Below, in pieces: positions 7,079-13,582 of a DNA stretch of 41,442 bases. Below the pieces are notes generated by a model. It was given only the letters and a program-made list of their open reading frames with translations. It was not told the origin of the DNA and did not search any database. Numbering within the stretch: the first letter of the stretch is position 1; every line of letters starts with the position of its first letter. Both the position numbers and the translations under genes were made by a program. The DNA is from Microcaldota archaeon. Lineage in GTDB: Archaea; Micrarchaeota; Micrarchaeia; Burarchaeales; JACRGF01. Where the stretch lies: contig JACRGF010000006.1 of the NCBI GenBank assembly GCA_016212395.1, positions 1-41,442 of the forward strand, written 5' to 3'.

Positions 7079-8356
7079 ATGGCAACACAACCTCCTGCCA
7101 CGGCAGTGAAAAACACTGCAACTGTTATTCCTTCCCTTCGCGTAGCAGTAAGTCCAGCGTGCAACTTCAACTGCGTCTACTGCCCGCCAAACAAGGGCGA
7201 GCACCGTGACCTTTCAACGCGCTTGAGAAGGCAATGGGACTCAAAGAGAATGGCGCAAATAACTCGAGTTTATTCAAAGCTCGGAGCTCCAAGCATCCGC
7301 GTTACCGGCGGAGAGCCGTTGCACCCTGCAGCGTTCGCGCGCGTCCCGCCTCTTGTTGAAGCAGCTGCAGACGCTGGCGTTGAAGTGCGGGTGAACACTA
7401 ACGGCTACTATGTTGAAGAAAACCTTTCCACTCTTGTTGCAATGCGCGGTCAAGCCACAGCAGGCTTTATGCTTTCAGTCAGCCTTGATGCTACTGACGC
7501 GCGAGAGTTCGCGTTGCTCACGCAAAGCAGTGAGGACGCGTTCGATAAAGTAGTGCGCGGGGCAAGGAAAGCGCGAGACGCGGGCATTCCTGTCCTAATC
7601 AACATGGTGTTGATTGACTTGGACAAGCCTGACAGGCTCGCGCGTGACCCGCACATAATGCTTCCGCGAGTAATAGACAAAATGCTGAAAATGGCCGAGT
7701 TCTGCATTGCTGAAGGATTCGACTTGAAAATCCTCGACTTGAACTGGTACTCACAGCCAGGCAAAATGTTTTGGGAGTCAAATTACTCGAGTGCTACTCT
7801 TGCGTTGGAAGAGTTTTTGAAAGCAGTAGAAGACGAGCGCATTCCCGCGCACGTTCAGTCAAAAATAGTGCGCGAGCCAGGCAACTACGGAATTCCCATG
7901 CCCACGTTCTGGTTCGAGAGCGCGCGCGGAAAGCGAGTGAGCGTCACGTTCAAAGACAGCGAACTCGGAACAACTTACAGCTACTACTGCTATTCATGCT
8001 CGTTGATTCCAAAAACCGGATTGATTCACGCTGAAATGTGCCAGGAAGGATTATACCAATCCGTTCTAACGAGCAATCAAATTATAACTGCATGCAGGCA
8101 CAAGCAAAGCGAACTCGCGACAGACTTGATCCACCAACGAACAGATGCTGACATCAAAGGCGCGCTGCGCAGCTTCCTCACGTGCTTCACGCTCGGTTTT
8201 TTCCAGCCAGTAAAAAACATGGCGCACGAATTAAGATTCCCGCGCACATGGAAAATGCTCGAGCAGTTCCACGCTGAAGTCGCATCAACCCCTCAAACTA
8301 AGCTGGTTGTAGTTAATGAAGAATTAGGGCGACGCAATAGAAAGAAAAGACGTTGA
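7079..8356 (+). CDS. Radical SAM protein, MoaA-like fold
   Basis: 425 residues. Cys28, Cys32 and Cys35 in SPACNFNCVYCPP form the CxxxCxxC motif that holds the 4Fe-4S cluster and cleaves S-adenosylmethionine. GGEP at residues 77-80 binds the SAM amino group. Further conserved-looking elements are VNTNGYY, FMLSVSLDA and INMVLID, as in the MoaA-type barrel. The C-terminal part has a cysteine group (YYCYSCSLIP and AEMCQEG, about residues 302-325) that might hold a second cluster, but the spacing differs from MoaA. No molybdenum cofactor genes are nearby, so I would not call it moaA. The substrate is unknown. The downstream gap to the convergent winged-helix gene is T-rich. Confidence 0.85.
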   Translation: MATQPPATAVKNTATVIPSLRVAVSPACNFNCVYCPPNKGEHRDLSTRLRRQWDSKRMAQITRVYSKLGAPSIRVTGGEPLHPAAFARVPPLVEAAADAGVEVRVNTNGYYVEENLSTLVAMRGQATAGFMLSVSLDATDAREFALLTQSSEDAFDKVVRGARKARDAGIPVLINMVLIDLDKPDRLARDPHIMLPRVIDKMLKMAEFCIAEGFDLKILDLNWYSQPGKMFWESNYSSATLALEEFLKAVEDERIPAHVQSKIVREPGNYGIPMPTFWFESARGKRVSVTFKDSELGTTYSYYCYSCSLIPKTGLIHAEMCQEGLYQSVLTSNQIITACRHKQSELATDLIHQRTDADIKGALRSFLTCFTLGFFQPVKNMAHELRFPRTWKMLEQFHAEVASTPQTKLVVVNEELGRRNRKKRR

Positions 8357-8423
8357 ACTGTTTTTTTCCGTTTTGCGCGAGAATGAGCCTGATTTCCTTT
8401 TACTGCTGCACGACGCAAAAAAC

Positions 8424-8453
8424 AGTTTTTTTTTTCTTTTCGTGCTATGTGCT
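8424..8453 (-). repeat. Echo of the tail of the winged-helix gene
   Basis: On the plus strand 8424-8453 reads a long T run, then cttttcgtgctatgtgct. The true gene tail at 8462-8487 reads a T run, then ctttttgtgctgtgcgt. The two are about 40 bases apart and differ at only a few positions. The poly-T part is low complexity, but the shared gtgct-tgtgc section is not. Confidence 0.45.
8426..8435 (+). terminator. Oligo-T terminator of the radical SAM gene
   Basis: Ten consecutive T in the gap between convergent genes, about 70 bases after the radical SAM stop. A run of seven T at about 8362-8368 is an earlier candidate. Confidence 0.5.
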
Positions 8454-8461
8454 GACACTGC

Positions 8462-9451
8462 TTATTTTTTCTTTTTGTGCTGTGCGTAAACTTCCTTCAG
8501 CCTCTTTTCTTGCTCTGCCAAATGCTTGCTGCCTCTCTTTGAAGCCAGTTTCACTCCGTCCTTGAAAATGTCGAGGAACGTTGCCTTGTTGTTTGCAGCA
8601 ATATCATATGAATCCACTTTCAGCCAGCACCTTGTCCTGAACCTGTTGCCCCGCATGTACAAGTAGCACGTCCTCGGCTCGTCAACTTCAGTCATGAGCA
8701 TGTTCACTCCGTGAGGATAATCGACAAACCGCGCGTCAACATTCGGCAGCGAAATCACGCGCTTCACGTTCTGCAAAGCAGCCTTGCACTCTTCCAAAGC
8801 CAAGTCTGCGTCGTTGTAAGCATCAAGCACCCAGCCGAACGCGTACTCTATCTGCATGTTCGTCAAGCTCAAAATCTTCAATTCTTTTCTCCTCAACGTG
8901 CGCTCCCACAACCCGTCAACGTAACGCGCAAGCGAATCGAACTTTTCCACTTTCTGCCTTGCCTTCACTATGCCCGGAGTGTAAAAAATAGTTGGAAACC
9001 TTCCCGTAGAATAATAAACGCTCGCGCGCTGCAACTCGCTTCCAAGCGAGTGAAACAACCCATCAACGTCCATCGTCTCAATCAATGGCTTCGCTTCAAT
9101 CGCGTGCATTCCACTCAAAAACCCGCTCACTTTCCTAGTGACTGCCTCTGCCTCTTCAACTTTCCTCAAGTGCGAATCCTTCTTCGATTCTATCGCGTTC
9201 GTTATCCCGTCAACATCCACGACGTAATTCGCAGACTCGCGCCTGCCCACAAGCCCTAATTTTATCAAAAACTTCAACTGGCTGAACAAGTTAGGAGTCT
9301 GAATCATTTTCCCGGTAAGCACGGCATACGCCTTTTCAATGCTCTTCGGATTGCTTTTTTCGCTGTCCTTATTCAAGTTGTAAATAGACATTAAAATTTC
9401 GAACTGCTGATTCGTTATGCCCAGCCAATCAACAATTTCTTCAACGTCCAA
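8462..9451 (-). CDS. Winged-helix protein of unknown role
   Basis: 329 residues from a TTG at 9451. I choose this start because the strong ribosome binding site ggaggtgg sits 6 bases before it; the track start at 9730 crosses a TATA box and the neighbouring lipoprotein gene. The first 90 residues (DVEEIVDWLGITNQQFEILMSIYNL ... NLFSQLKFLIKLGLVGRRESANYVVDVDG) look like a winged-helix DNA-binding fold as in TrmB-type archaeal regulators. The remaining 240 residues are helical and then mixed, with no motif I recognise (YYSTGRFPTIFYTPG, TCYLYMRGNRFRTRCWLKVDSYD), and end in a lysine tail. It may be a regulator with a sensor domain; this is inference. An ATG at 9535 is a weaker alternative start. 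Confidence 0.7.
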   Translation of the reverse strand: MDVEEIVDWLGITNQQFEILMSIYNLNKDSEKSNPKSIEKAYAVLTGKMIQTPNLFSQLKFLIKLGLVGRRESANYVVDVDGITNAIESKKDSHLRKVEEAEAVTRKVSGFLSGMHAIEAKPLIETMDVDGLFHSLGSELQRASVYYSTGRFPTIFYTPGIVKARQKVEKFDSLARYVDGLWERTLRRKELKILSLTNMQIEYAFGWVLDAYNDADLALEECKAALQNVKRVISLPNVDARFVDYPHGVNMLMTEVDEPRTCYLYMRGNRFRTRCWLKVDSYDIAANNKATFLDIFKDGVKLASKRGSKHLAEQEKRLKEVYAQHKKKK

Positions 9452-9564
9452 AGCAATCCACCTCCAGCCACACTTGAAACGTTTCGAGTTTTCGGTTTTC
9501 AGTTTTGAGCGCACTGAACACAACCGCCCACACATGACGTAATGAATTAGCCTATACTGCCTGC

Positions 9565-9574
9565 TATATAAATA
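9565..9574. promoter_or_regulatory. TATA box in a divergent promoter region
   Basis: tatataaata lies between the minus-strand winged-helix gene and the plus-strand lipoprotein gene. It fits the plus-strand gene (TSS near 9595, then a short leader with gaggt and the ATG at 9618). The near-symmetric sequence could also serve the minus strand, giving a leader of about 90 bases. Confidence 0.55.
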
Positions 9575-9617
9575 CTTTTTGCTTTCAATTTGTTTCAAGA
9601 AAGACGAGGTTTTGCGC

Positions 9618-10068
9618 ATGAACAAGTTTTTCGCGTTTTCAATTTCATTCGCTCTACTGCTTTTTTCAGGCTGCACTCTCGTGCCAGGCGTAAACGGTTC
9701 AGACTCAAATCTAGTCGGCGAGTGGCGCATCTATTCTGAAAAATTTTTTACGACGAAGGCGGAAGCAATTCCTTGCAAACTCCAGTAACCCGCAAGCTAG
9801 AGCTGGCTTCTTTCGGATCATGGAATTTCGGCGATTCTTCAGGCACGTGGAGCGTTGAAGAAGCGAGCGAAGAGGACTGGAAAGAATGGGGCGTTGAACC
9901 GTACGGGCCGACTAAAAAACTTGTTTTAAACGGCTGGAGCGGCGATAAAGCAAGCGGCCCTATAGAAGAATCTGATGAGCGAATCGACTTTTTTTGGTGA
10001 TTTACCGTGCCGAACCTCCGATAGTGAACAACGCTGGGCAAGTTCAAATAAAGTTTGGCCACGTTTGA
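9618..10068 (+). pseudogene. Lipoprotein gene broken by two single-base frameshifts
   Basis: The ATG at 9618 follows an aagacgaggt ribosome binding site. The protein starts MNKFFAFSISFALLLFSGC, a signal peptide with lipobox FSGC. Frame 1 reaches LVGEWRIYSEKFF and then shifts at a run of six T (9744-9749). One extra T would give FFYDEGGSNSLQTPVTRKLEL, which joins the next ORF exactly. That ORF stops at FFW at a run of seven T (9989-9995); one extra T there would give FFLVIYRAEPPIVNNAGQVQIKFGHV and a stop at 10066-10068. Repaired, the protein would have about 149 residues and one conserved-looking domain (LVGEW ... GTWSVEE). Both lesions are a missing T in a homopolymer, so sequencing error is as likely as real decay. 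I do not recognise the domain. Confidence 0.7.
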
Positions 10069-10104
10069 ACCCTGCTTGCACAAGACAACGCGCGAAAAAG
10101 AAAA

Positions 10105-10115
10105 TTTTATTAAAC
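10105..10115 (+). promoter_or_regulatory. TATA box of the LonB-like ATPase gene
   Basis: ttttattaaac is centred about 28 bases before the GTG at 10138, indicating a leaderless transcript that starts at the GTG. Confidence 0.55.
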
Positions 10116-10137
10116 GCATAATTCATCTTCTCTACTC

Positions 10138-11550
10138 GTGTGGACTACATCTGAAATAGCAATCCCTTCCAACCCGCTAGATTTCATCATCGGCCAAGAC
10201 GAAGCAGTTTCATTCGCGCGCATTGCAGCCAAGCAACGCCGAAACCTCCTGCTCGTAGGGCCTCCGGGCACTGGCAAGAGCCTCATTGCACAAGCGCTCG
10301 CGCACTTGCTCCCGCGCCCGTTGCAGGAAGTTTCCGTGCTTCACAACCCGAGCACTCCTGAAAAGCCGATTCTTGAAGTTCGCTCGCAAGAGCAAATCGC
10401 GAGCGAAGCGAAAACTTTCCACGAAGGAAAAATCGTTTCACTCACGCAAGTTCCATTCCAAGTGCTTGAACGCCTGGGCTTCAAGTGCAAGCGGTGCGGG
10501 TTGACGAGCGACGTAAACGCTTCAGTGTGCCCTGACTGCGGGGCAGACAAGTACAAGAAGGAAACAACCTTGCTCGACGAGTTCACGTTCAGGTTCGACG
10601 CTCCAATCAAGCTCGAAAAAACAGTCCACACTACAATACAAAAAAACGGGCGCGAAGAACGCGCTGCGTTCGAACGCTCTGACGACGGAAAAATATTTCT
10701 GTACGATGGCGAAGCGCTCGCGAAGATAGAAAAGGAACGCCAGCGAAAGCCGCGCAAAATCCTTCTTTCACTGGAAAGAAAAACGTTCGTGCAAGCAACG
10801 AGCGCGAGCGAAACAGAACTGCTTGGGGACGTGAAGCACGACCCGTACGGCGGACACCCGAAAATCGGCTTGCAACCGTTTGAATGCATCGTGCCAGGCG
10901 CTGTGCATGAAGCGCACGAAGGCGTTTTGTTTATAGACGAGTTGAGCACGCTTGGCAGGCTCCAGAAATTCATTCTAACTGCAATGCAGGACAAGCAATT
11001 CCCAATAACTGGAAAAAACGCTTCCTCTACAGGCGCGAGCGTGCGCGTTGACAGCGTGCCCTGCGACTTTATCCTCGTGGGCGCGATAAACACTGCTGAA
11101 GTTCCAAGCCTCCTGCCAGCACTCCGCTCGCGCATTACAGGAAACGGGTACGAAGTGCTCTTGAAAGCAACAATGCCTGAAAACAAGCAGAACAAAGAAA
11201 AGCTCGTGCAGTTCATAGCGCAGGAAATACGCAAGGACGGCAAGATTCCACACGCGGACAAGCAGGCTGTTGAAAAAATAATTTCAGAAGCGAAAAACCG
11301 CGCGAAGCAAATCGACGACAAGAACGGTTACACTCTCCGCCTCCGCGAACTAAGCGGGCTGGTGAAACTTGCTGGAGACCTCGCAGTCTCTGAAGAAGCC
11401 AATGCAATTCAAGCAAAACACGTCGAGCAAGCGCTCGAACGAAGCAAGACAATAGAAGAACAAGCAACAGAACAATACGGCTCGCTGTGGAAAACACAAG
11501 CAAGCGACTACTCAACGAAAAAAAGAAAAAACTCTACAGACGTTGTGTGA
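10138..11550 (+). CDS. LonB-like AAA+ ATPase with zinc ribbon, lacking the protease domain
   Basis: 470 residues. The ATPase matches the archaeal LonB type: IGQDEAVSFARIAAKQRRNLLLVGPPGTGKS (Walker A, about residues 19-48), HEAHEGVLFIDELSTL (Walker B, about residue 265), the sensor-like FILVGAINTAE, and PALRSRITGNGYEV. In LonB the insert between Walker A and B carries two membrane helices. Here it carries a zinc ribbon instead (CKRCG ... CPDCG, about residues 119-139), followed by a charged region. The lid (GYTLRLRELSGLVKLAGDLAV) is present, but the protein ends soon after, without the S16 Ser-Lys protease domain; LonB is about 620-650 residues. It is probably a soluble unfoldase or remodeller. 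The GTG start lies 28 bases after a TATA box. Confidence 0.85.
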   Translation: MWTTSEIAIPSNPLDFIIGQDEAVSFARIAAKQRRNLLLVGPPGTGKSLIAQALAHLLPRPLQEVSVLHNPSTPEKPILEVRSQEQIASEAKTFHEGKIVSLTQVPFQVLERLGFKCKRCGLTSDVNASVCPDCGADKYKKETTLLDEFTFRFDAPIKLEKTVHTTIQKNGREERAAFERSDDGKIFLYDGEALAKIEKERQRKPRKILLSLERKTFVQATSASETELLGDVKHDPYGGHPKIGLQPFECIVPGAVHEAHEGVLFIDELSTLGRLQKFILTAMQDKQFPITGKNASSTGASVRVDSVPCDFILVGAINTAEVPSLLPALRSRITGNGYEVLLKATMPENKQNKEKLVQFIAQEIRKDGKIPHADKQAVEKIISEAKNRAKQIDDKNGYTLRLRELSGLVKLAGDLAVSEEANAIQAKHVEQALERSKTIEEQATEQYGSLWKTQASDYSTKKRKNSTDVV

Positions 11551-11554
11551 ATGC

Positions 11555-11610
11555 GCAAGCAAGCCACCACTCAAAACCAGATAAACAAAACAACTGCAAA
11601 ACTACTATGA
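11555..11610 (+). repeat. Echo of the tail of the LonB-like gene
   Basis: The gene's last 55 bases (11496-11550) begin acaagcaagcgactactcaa and end in a tga. The 56 bases after it begin gcaagcaagccaccactcaa and end in actatga. The first 20 bases differ at three positions. The middle sections are both A-rich and align loosely. The offset is 59 bases. The leading block is not low complexity, so common origin is likely. Confidence 0.6.
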
Positions 11611-11661
11611 ACACCAACCCTCTTAAACACTTTCACACAAAAAAATAAACTATCGATACGT

Positions 11662-11787
11662 TTGGACCTGTAGTTCTGATTCGAACGACAAATCGTTCGA
11701 ATTCACTACACGTCCTCTGCTTCGACTGTGGTCGAAGTCTGTCGCAAACCTCGTGGTTTGCTCCATCGCTTCGCTTGGACCTGTAGT
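11662..11787 (+). repeat. Hairpin array flanked by a 13-bp direct repeat of the tRNA-Val 5' end
   Basis: ttggacctgtagt occurs at 11662-11674 and again at 11775-11787; the second copy is the real start of the tRNA-Val gene. The 100 bases between them are almost wholly hairpins: ttcgaacga/tcgttcgaa with loop caaa, cttcgac/gtcgaag with loop tgtg, gcaaacc/ggtttgc with loop tcgt, and a short cttcgc-type arm. The layout looks like a target-site duplication around an inserted palindromic element, or a partial duplication of an interrupted tRNA gene. Confidence 0.7.
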
Positions 11788-11883
11788 CGAAAGTTTTATT
11801 GCTTTAACGGCATTAAAACCGATACTGGTTAAGACGCCACCCTTACAAGGTGGAGATTCGGTGTTCGATTCACCGCGGGTCCA
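11777..11883 (+). tRNA. tRNA-Val (anticodon TAC) with a D-loop intron
   Basis: The acceptor stem ggacctg pairs with cgggtcc (11876-11882, one G-U), followed by discriminator a at 11883. The anticodon arm ccacc-cttacaa-ggtgg gives anticodon TAC, and the T arm is cggtg-ttcgatt-caccg. The D arm is split: gtc at its 5' side and tactggttaagac at its 3' side are separated by 34 extra bases (about 11789-11822) that form a hairpin (gttttattgc with gcattaaaac, one mismatch). Removing them leaves a standard 73-nt tRNA without CCA. The exact splice points are uncertain by a few bases. The same 5' end occurs again 113 bases upstream. Confidence 0.85.
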
Positions 11884-11886
11884 TTA

Positions 11887-11955
11887 AAAGTTTTCAGTTT
11901 TGGAGTTTTGCAGTTTTCAGTTTTGGAGTTTCGGAGTTTTGCAGTTTTGAGTAGT
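11887..11955 (+). repeat. Tandem low-complexity agttttcagttttggag repeat
   Basis: Between tRNA-Val and proS, units of the form agttttcag, agttttggag and agtttcggagttttgcag follow each other with a higher-order period near 24-31 bases. Related cagttttgag stretches, or their complement, occur beside the other interrupted tRNAs (about 13424, 39250, 39315, 39500) and at about 9500. No function is evident. Confidence 0.6.
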
Positions 11956-11962
11956 TTCGTGC

Positions 11963-13378
11963 ATGGTGTTGGGAATGAAGTTTGACAAGAATAATTTCAG
12001 CGAGTGGTTCGGGAAGGTTCTCGAGGAAGCGGACGTCATCGACTTGCGTTACCCTGTGAAAGGCATGCCTATTTACAAGGCGTGGGGCTTTTCGATTTTA
12101 AGGAATTGCTTTAAAATGCTTGAAGGCGAGTTGAACGCTTCAAGCCACCAGGAAATGCTTTTCCCACTGCTAATTCCTGAAGACCAGTTTGCGCGCGAAG
12201 GCGAGCACATTAAGGGTTTTGAAGCTGAAGTGTTGTGGGCTACTCACTCAGGCTTGGAGAAAATGGACCGCAAGCTCGCAGTACGCCCCACGAGCGAGAC
12301 TGTAATGTACCCAATGTTCGCATTGTGGGTGCGCACTCACGCCGACTTGCCGTTGCGCGTTCACCAAACGTGCTGTGTCTACAGGCAGGACACGAAAATG
12401 ACGCGTCCCCTCATTCGAGGAAGGGAAATTTACTGGAACGAAGCGCACTGCGCGCACGCGACAGCTGAAGACGCTGAATCGCAAGTGAAAAAAGCGCTTG
12501 AAATATACGGAGACTTTTACAAAAAATTATGCGTTCCGTTCAAAGCGCTCAAAAGGCCTGATTTCGACAAGTTCCCGGGCGCGGAATACTCTATTGCCCT
12601 TGATGTTGTAATGCCTGACGGCAGGGTGCTGCAAGCTGCTACAGCGCACAATTTGGGGCAAAACTTTTCCAAAGTCTACGGCATTACGTTCGACGACGAG
12701 AAAGGCGCGAAGCAGCACGCGTTCCAAACTACTTATGGAGTGAGCATGCGCTGCCTCGCAGTAGTAGTTGCTTTGCACGGGGACGACAAGGGATTAGTGC
12801 TCCCGCCGGCGATAGCGCCAGTTCAAGTGATTATAATCCCCATTCTTTCAAAAGACGAGAAACAGCCAGTGCTTGAAAAATGCAGGCAGATAAAAAAACA
12901 ATTAATTGCTGAAGGCGTGCGCGTTGACATAGACGAGCGCGAAACTCGCCCAGGCGACAAGTACTACTACTGGGAAGCTCGAGGAGTTCCAGTGCGCATA
13001 GAGCTCGGCCCGCGCGACTTGCAGAATGGGCAGGCAGTAATTGCAACGCGCTTGGGAGAAAAAAAGCAAGTGAAGCAAGAGCAAGTCGTTGAAGAAACAA
13101 GGAAAGCGCTTGCGCAAACAGAAAAAAAACTGTTTGAAAACGCATCCGAAAAACTCGGGCAGCAAACAAGCAAAGCAACAACGCTCGAGCAACTCAAGCA
13201 AACAATTGAAGAGAAAGGCGGTTTCGCGAAAGCAGGCTGGTGCGGCTCTCAAGAATGCGCTGAAACAATAGAGAAGCAAACTACTGCAGAAATACGAGGA
13301 AAAGAAAAGGAAGAAAAAGCAAAATGCATCGCGTGCGGAAAGCAAGGAAGCACGGTTTATATAGCTAAAGCGTACTGA
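11963..13378 (+). CDS. proS: Prolyl-tRNA synthetase, archaeal/eukaryotic type
   Basis: 471 residues. It charges tRNA-Pro with proline in the cytoplasm. Class II synthetase features are in order: the N-terminal FSEWFGKVLEEADVIDLRYPVKGMPIYKAWGFSI block typical of archaeal ProRS, motif 1 around SSHQEMLFPLLIPE, RPTSETVMYPMFALWVR, motif 2 in REIYWNEAHCAH, and motif 3 in GVSMRCLAVVVALHGDDKGLVLPPAIAP. The anticodon-binding domain follows, and a C-terminal zinc-type domain carries Cys in CGSQEC and CIACG, ending in the Tyr common at the end of this subfamily (KAY). Length is normal for the family (about 470-480). ATG at 11975 (MKFDKNN) is a possible alternative start. It sits between two interrupted tRNA genes. 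Confidence 0.95.
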   Translation: MVLGMKFDKNNFSEWFGKVLEEADVIDLRYPVKGMPIYKAWGFSILRNCFKMLEGELNASSHQEMLFPLLIPEDQFAREGEHIKGFEAEVLWATHSGLEKMDRKLAVRPTSETVMYPMFALWVRTHADLPLRVHQTCCVYRQDTKMTRPLIRGREIYWNEAHCAHATAEDAESQVKKALEIYGDFYKKLCVPFKALKRPDFDKFPGAEYSIALDVVMPDGRVLQAATAHNLGQNFSKVYGITFDDEKGAKQHAFQTTYGVSMRCLAVVVALHGDDKGLVLPPAIAPVQVIIIPILSKDEKQPVLEKCRQIKKQLIAEGVRVDIDERETRPGDKYYYWEARGVPVRIELGPRDLQNGQAVIATRLGEKKQVKQEQVVEETRKALAQTEKKLFENASEKLGQQTSKATTLEQLKQTIEEKGGFAKAGWCGSQECAETIEKQTTAEIRGKEKEEKAKCIACGKQGSTVYIAKAY

Positions 13379-13439
13379 AGCAAAACAACCCAAAACTTAA
13401 CCAACAAAACCTCTAAACCCAAAACTGAAAACATTTAAT

Positions 13440-13558
13440 AGCCCCGTCGTCTAGAGCCTTGAATGACAAATCATTCAAGATTTGTCTGCAAGGCAGACAA
13501 TGGTCAAGGATAGTGGGCTCTGGACCCATTGACATCGGTTCGAATCCGGTCGGGGCTA
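13440..13558 (+). tRNA. tRNA-Gln (anticodon CTG) with a D-loop intron
   Basis: The acceptor stem agccccg pairs with cggggct (13551-13557), discriminator a. The anticodon arm gtggg-ctctgga-cccat gives CTG, and the T arm is tcgg-ttcgaat-ccgg type. The D-loop is interrupted after gtctag by 46 bases (about 13455-13500) and resumes at tggtcaaggat; removal gives a 73-nt tRNA whose sequence matches the TTG isoacceptor at 39.3 kb almost base for base. The insert is two hairpins: cttgaatga/tcattcaag with loop caaa, and ttgtctgc/gcagacaa with loop aag. Its 5' ccttga can pair with tcaagg just past the 3' junction, as expected for the central helix of a bulge-helix-bulge splice site. Confidence 0.88.
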
Positions 13559-13582
13559 AACTTTTTTTAGAAATAGTTTGCG

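Noticed and set aside
7079-8356. Calling the radical SAM gene moaA
   Set aside because: C-terminal cysteine spacing differs from MoaA and no molybdenum cofactor genes are near.
10341-11321. 326-residue minus-strand ORF inside the LonB-like gene
   Set aside because: The plus-strand frame has clear Walker motifs; this frame is Ser/Cys/Phe-rich shadow sequence.
11680-11775. CRISPR array or terminator series in the hairpin region before tRNA-Val
   Set aside because: The hairpins differ from each other in sequence and lack equal-length spacers; no T runs follow them.
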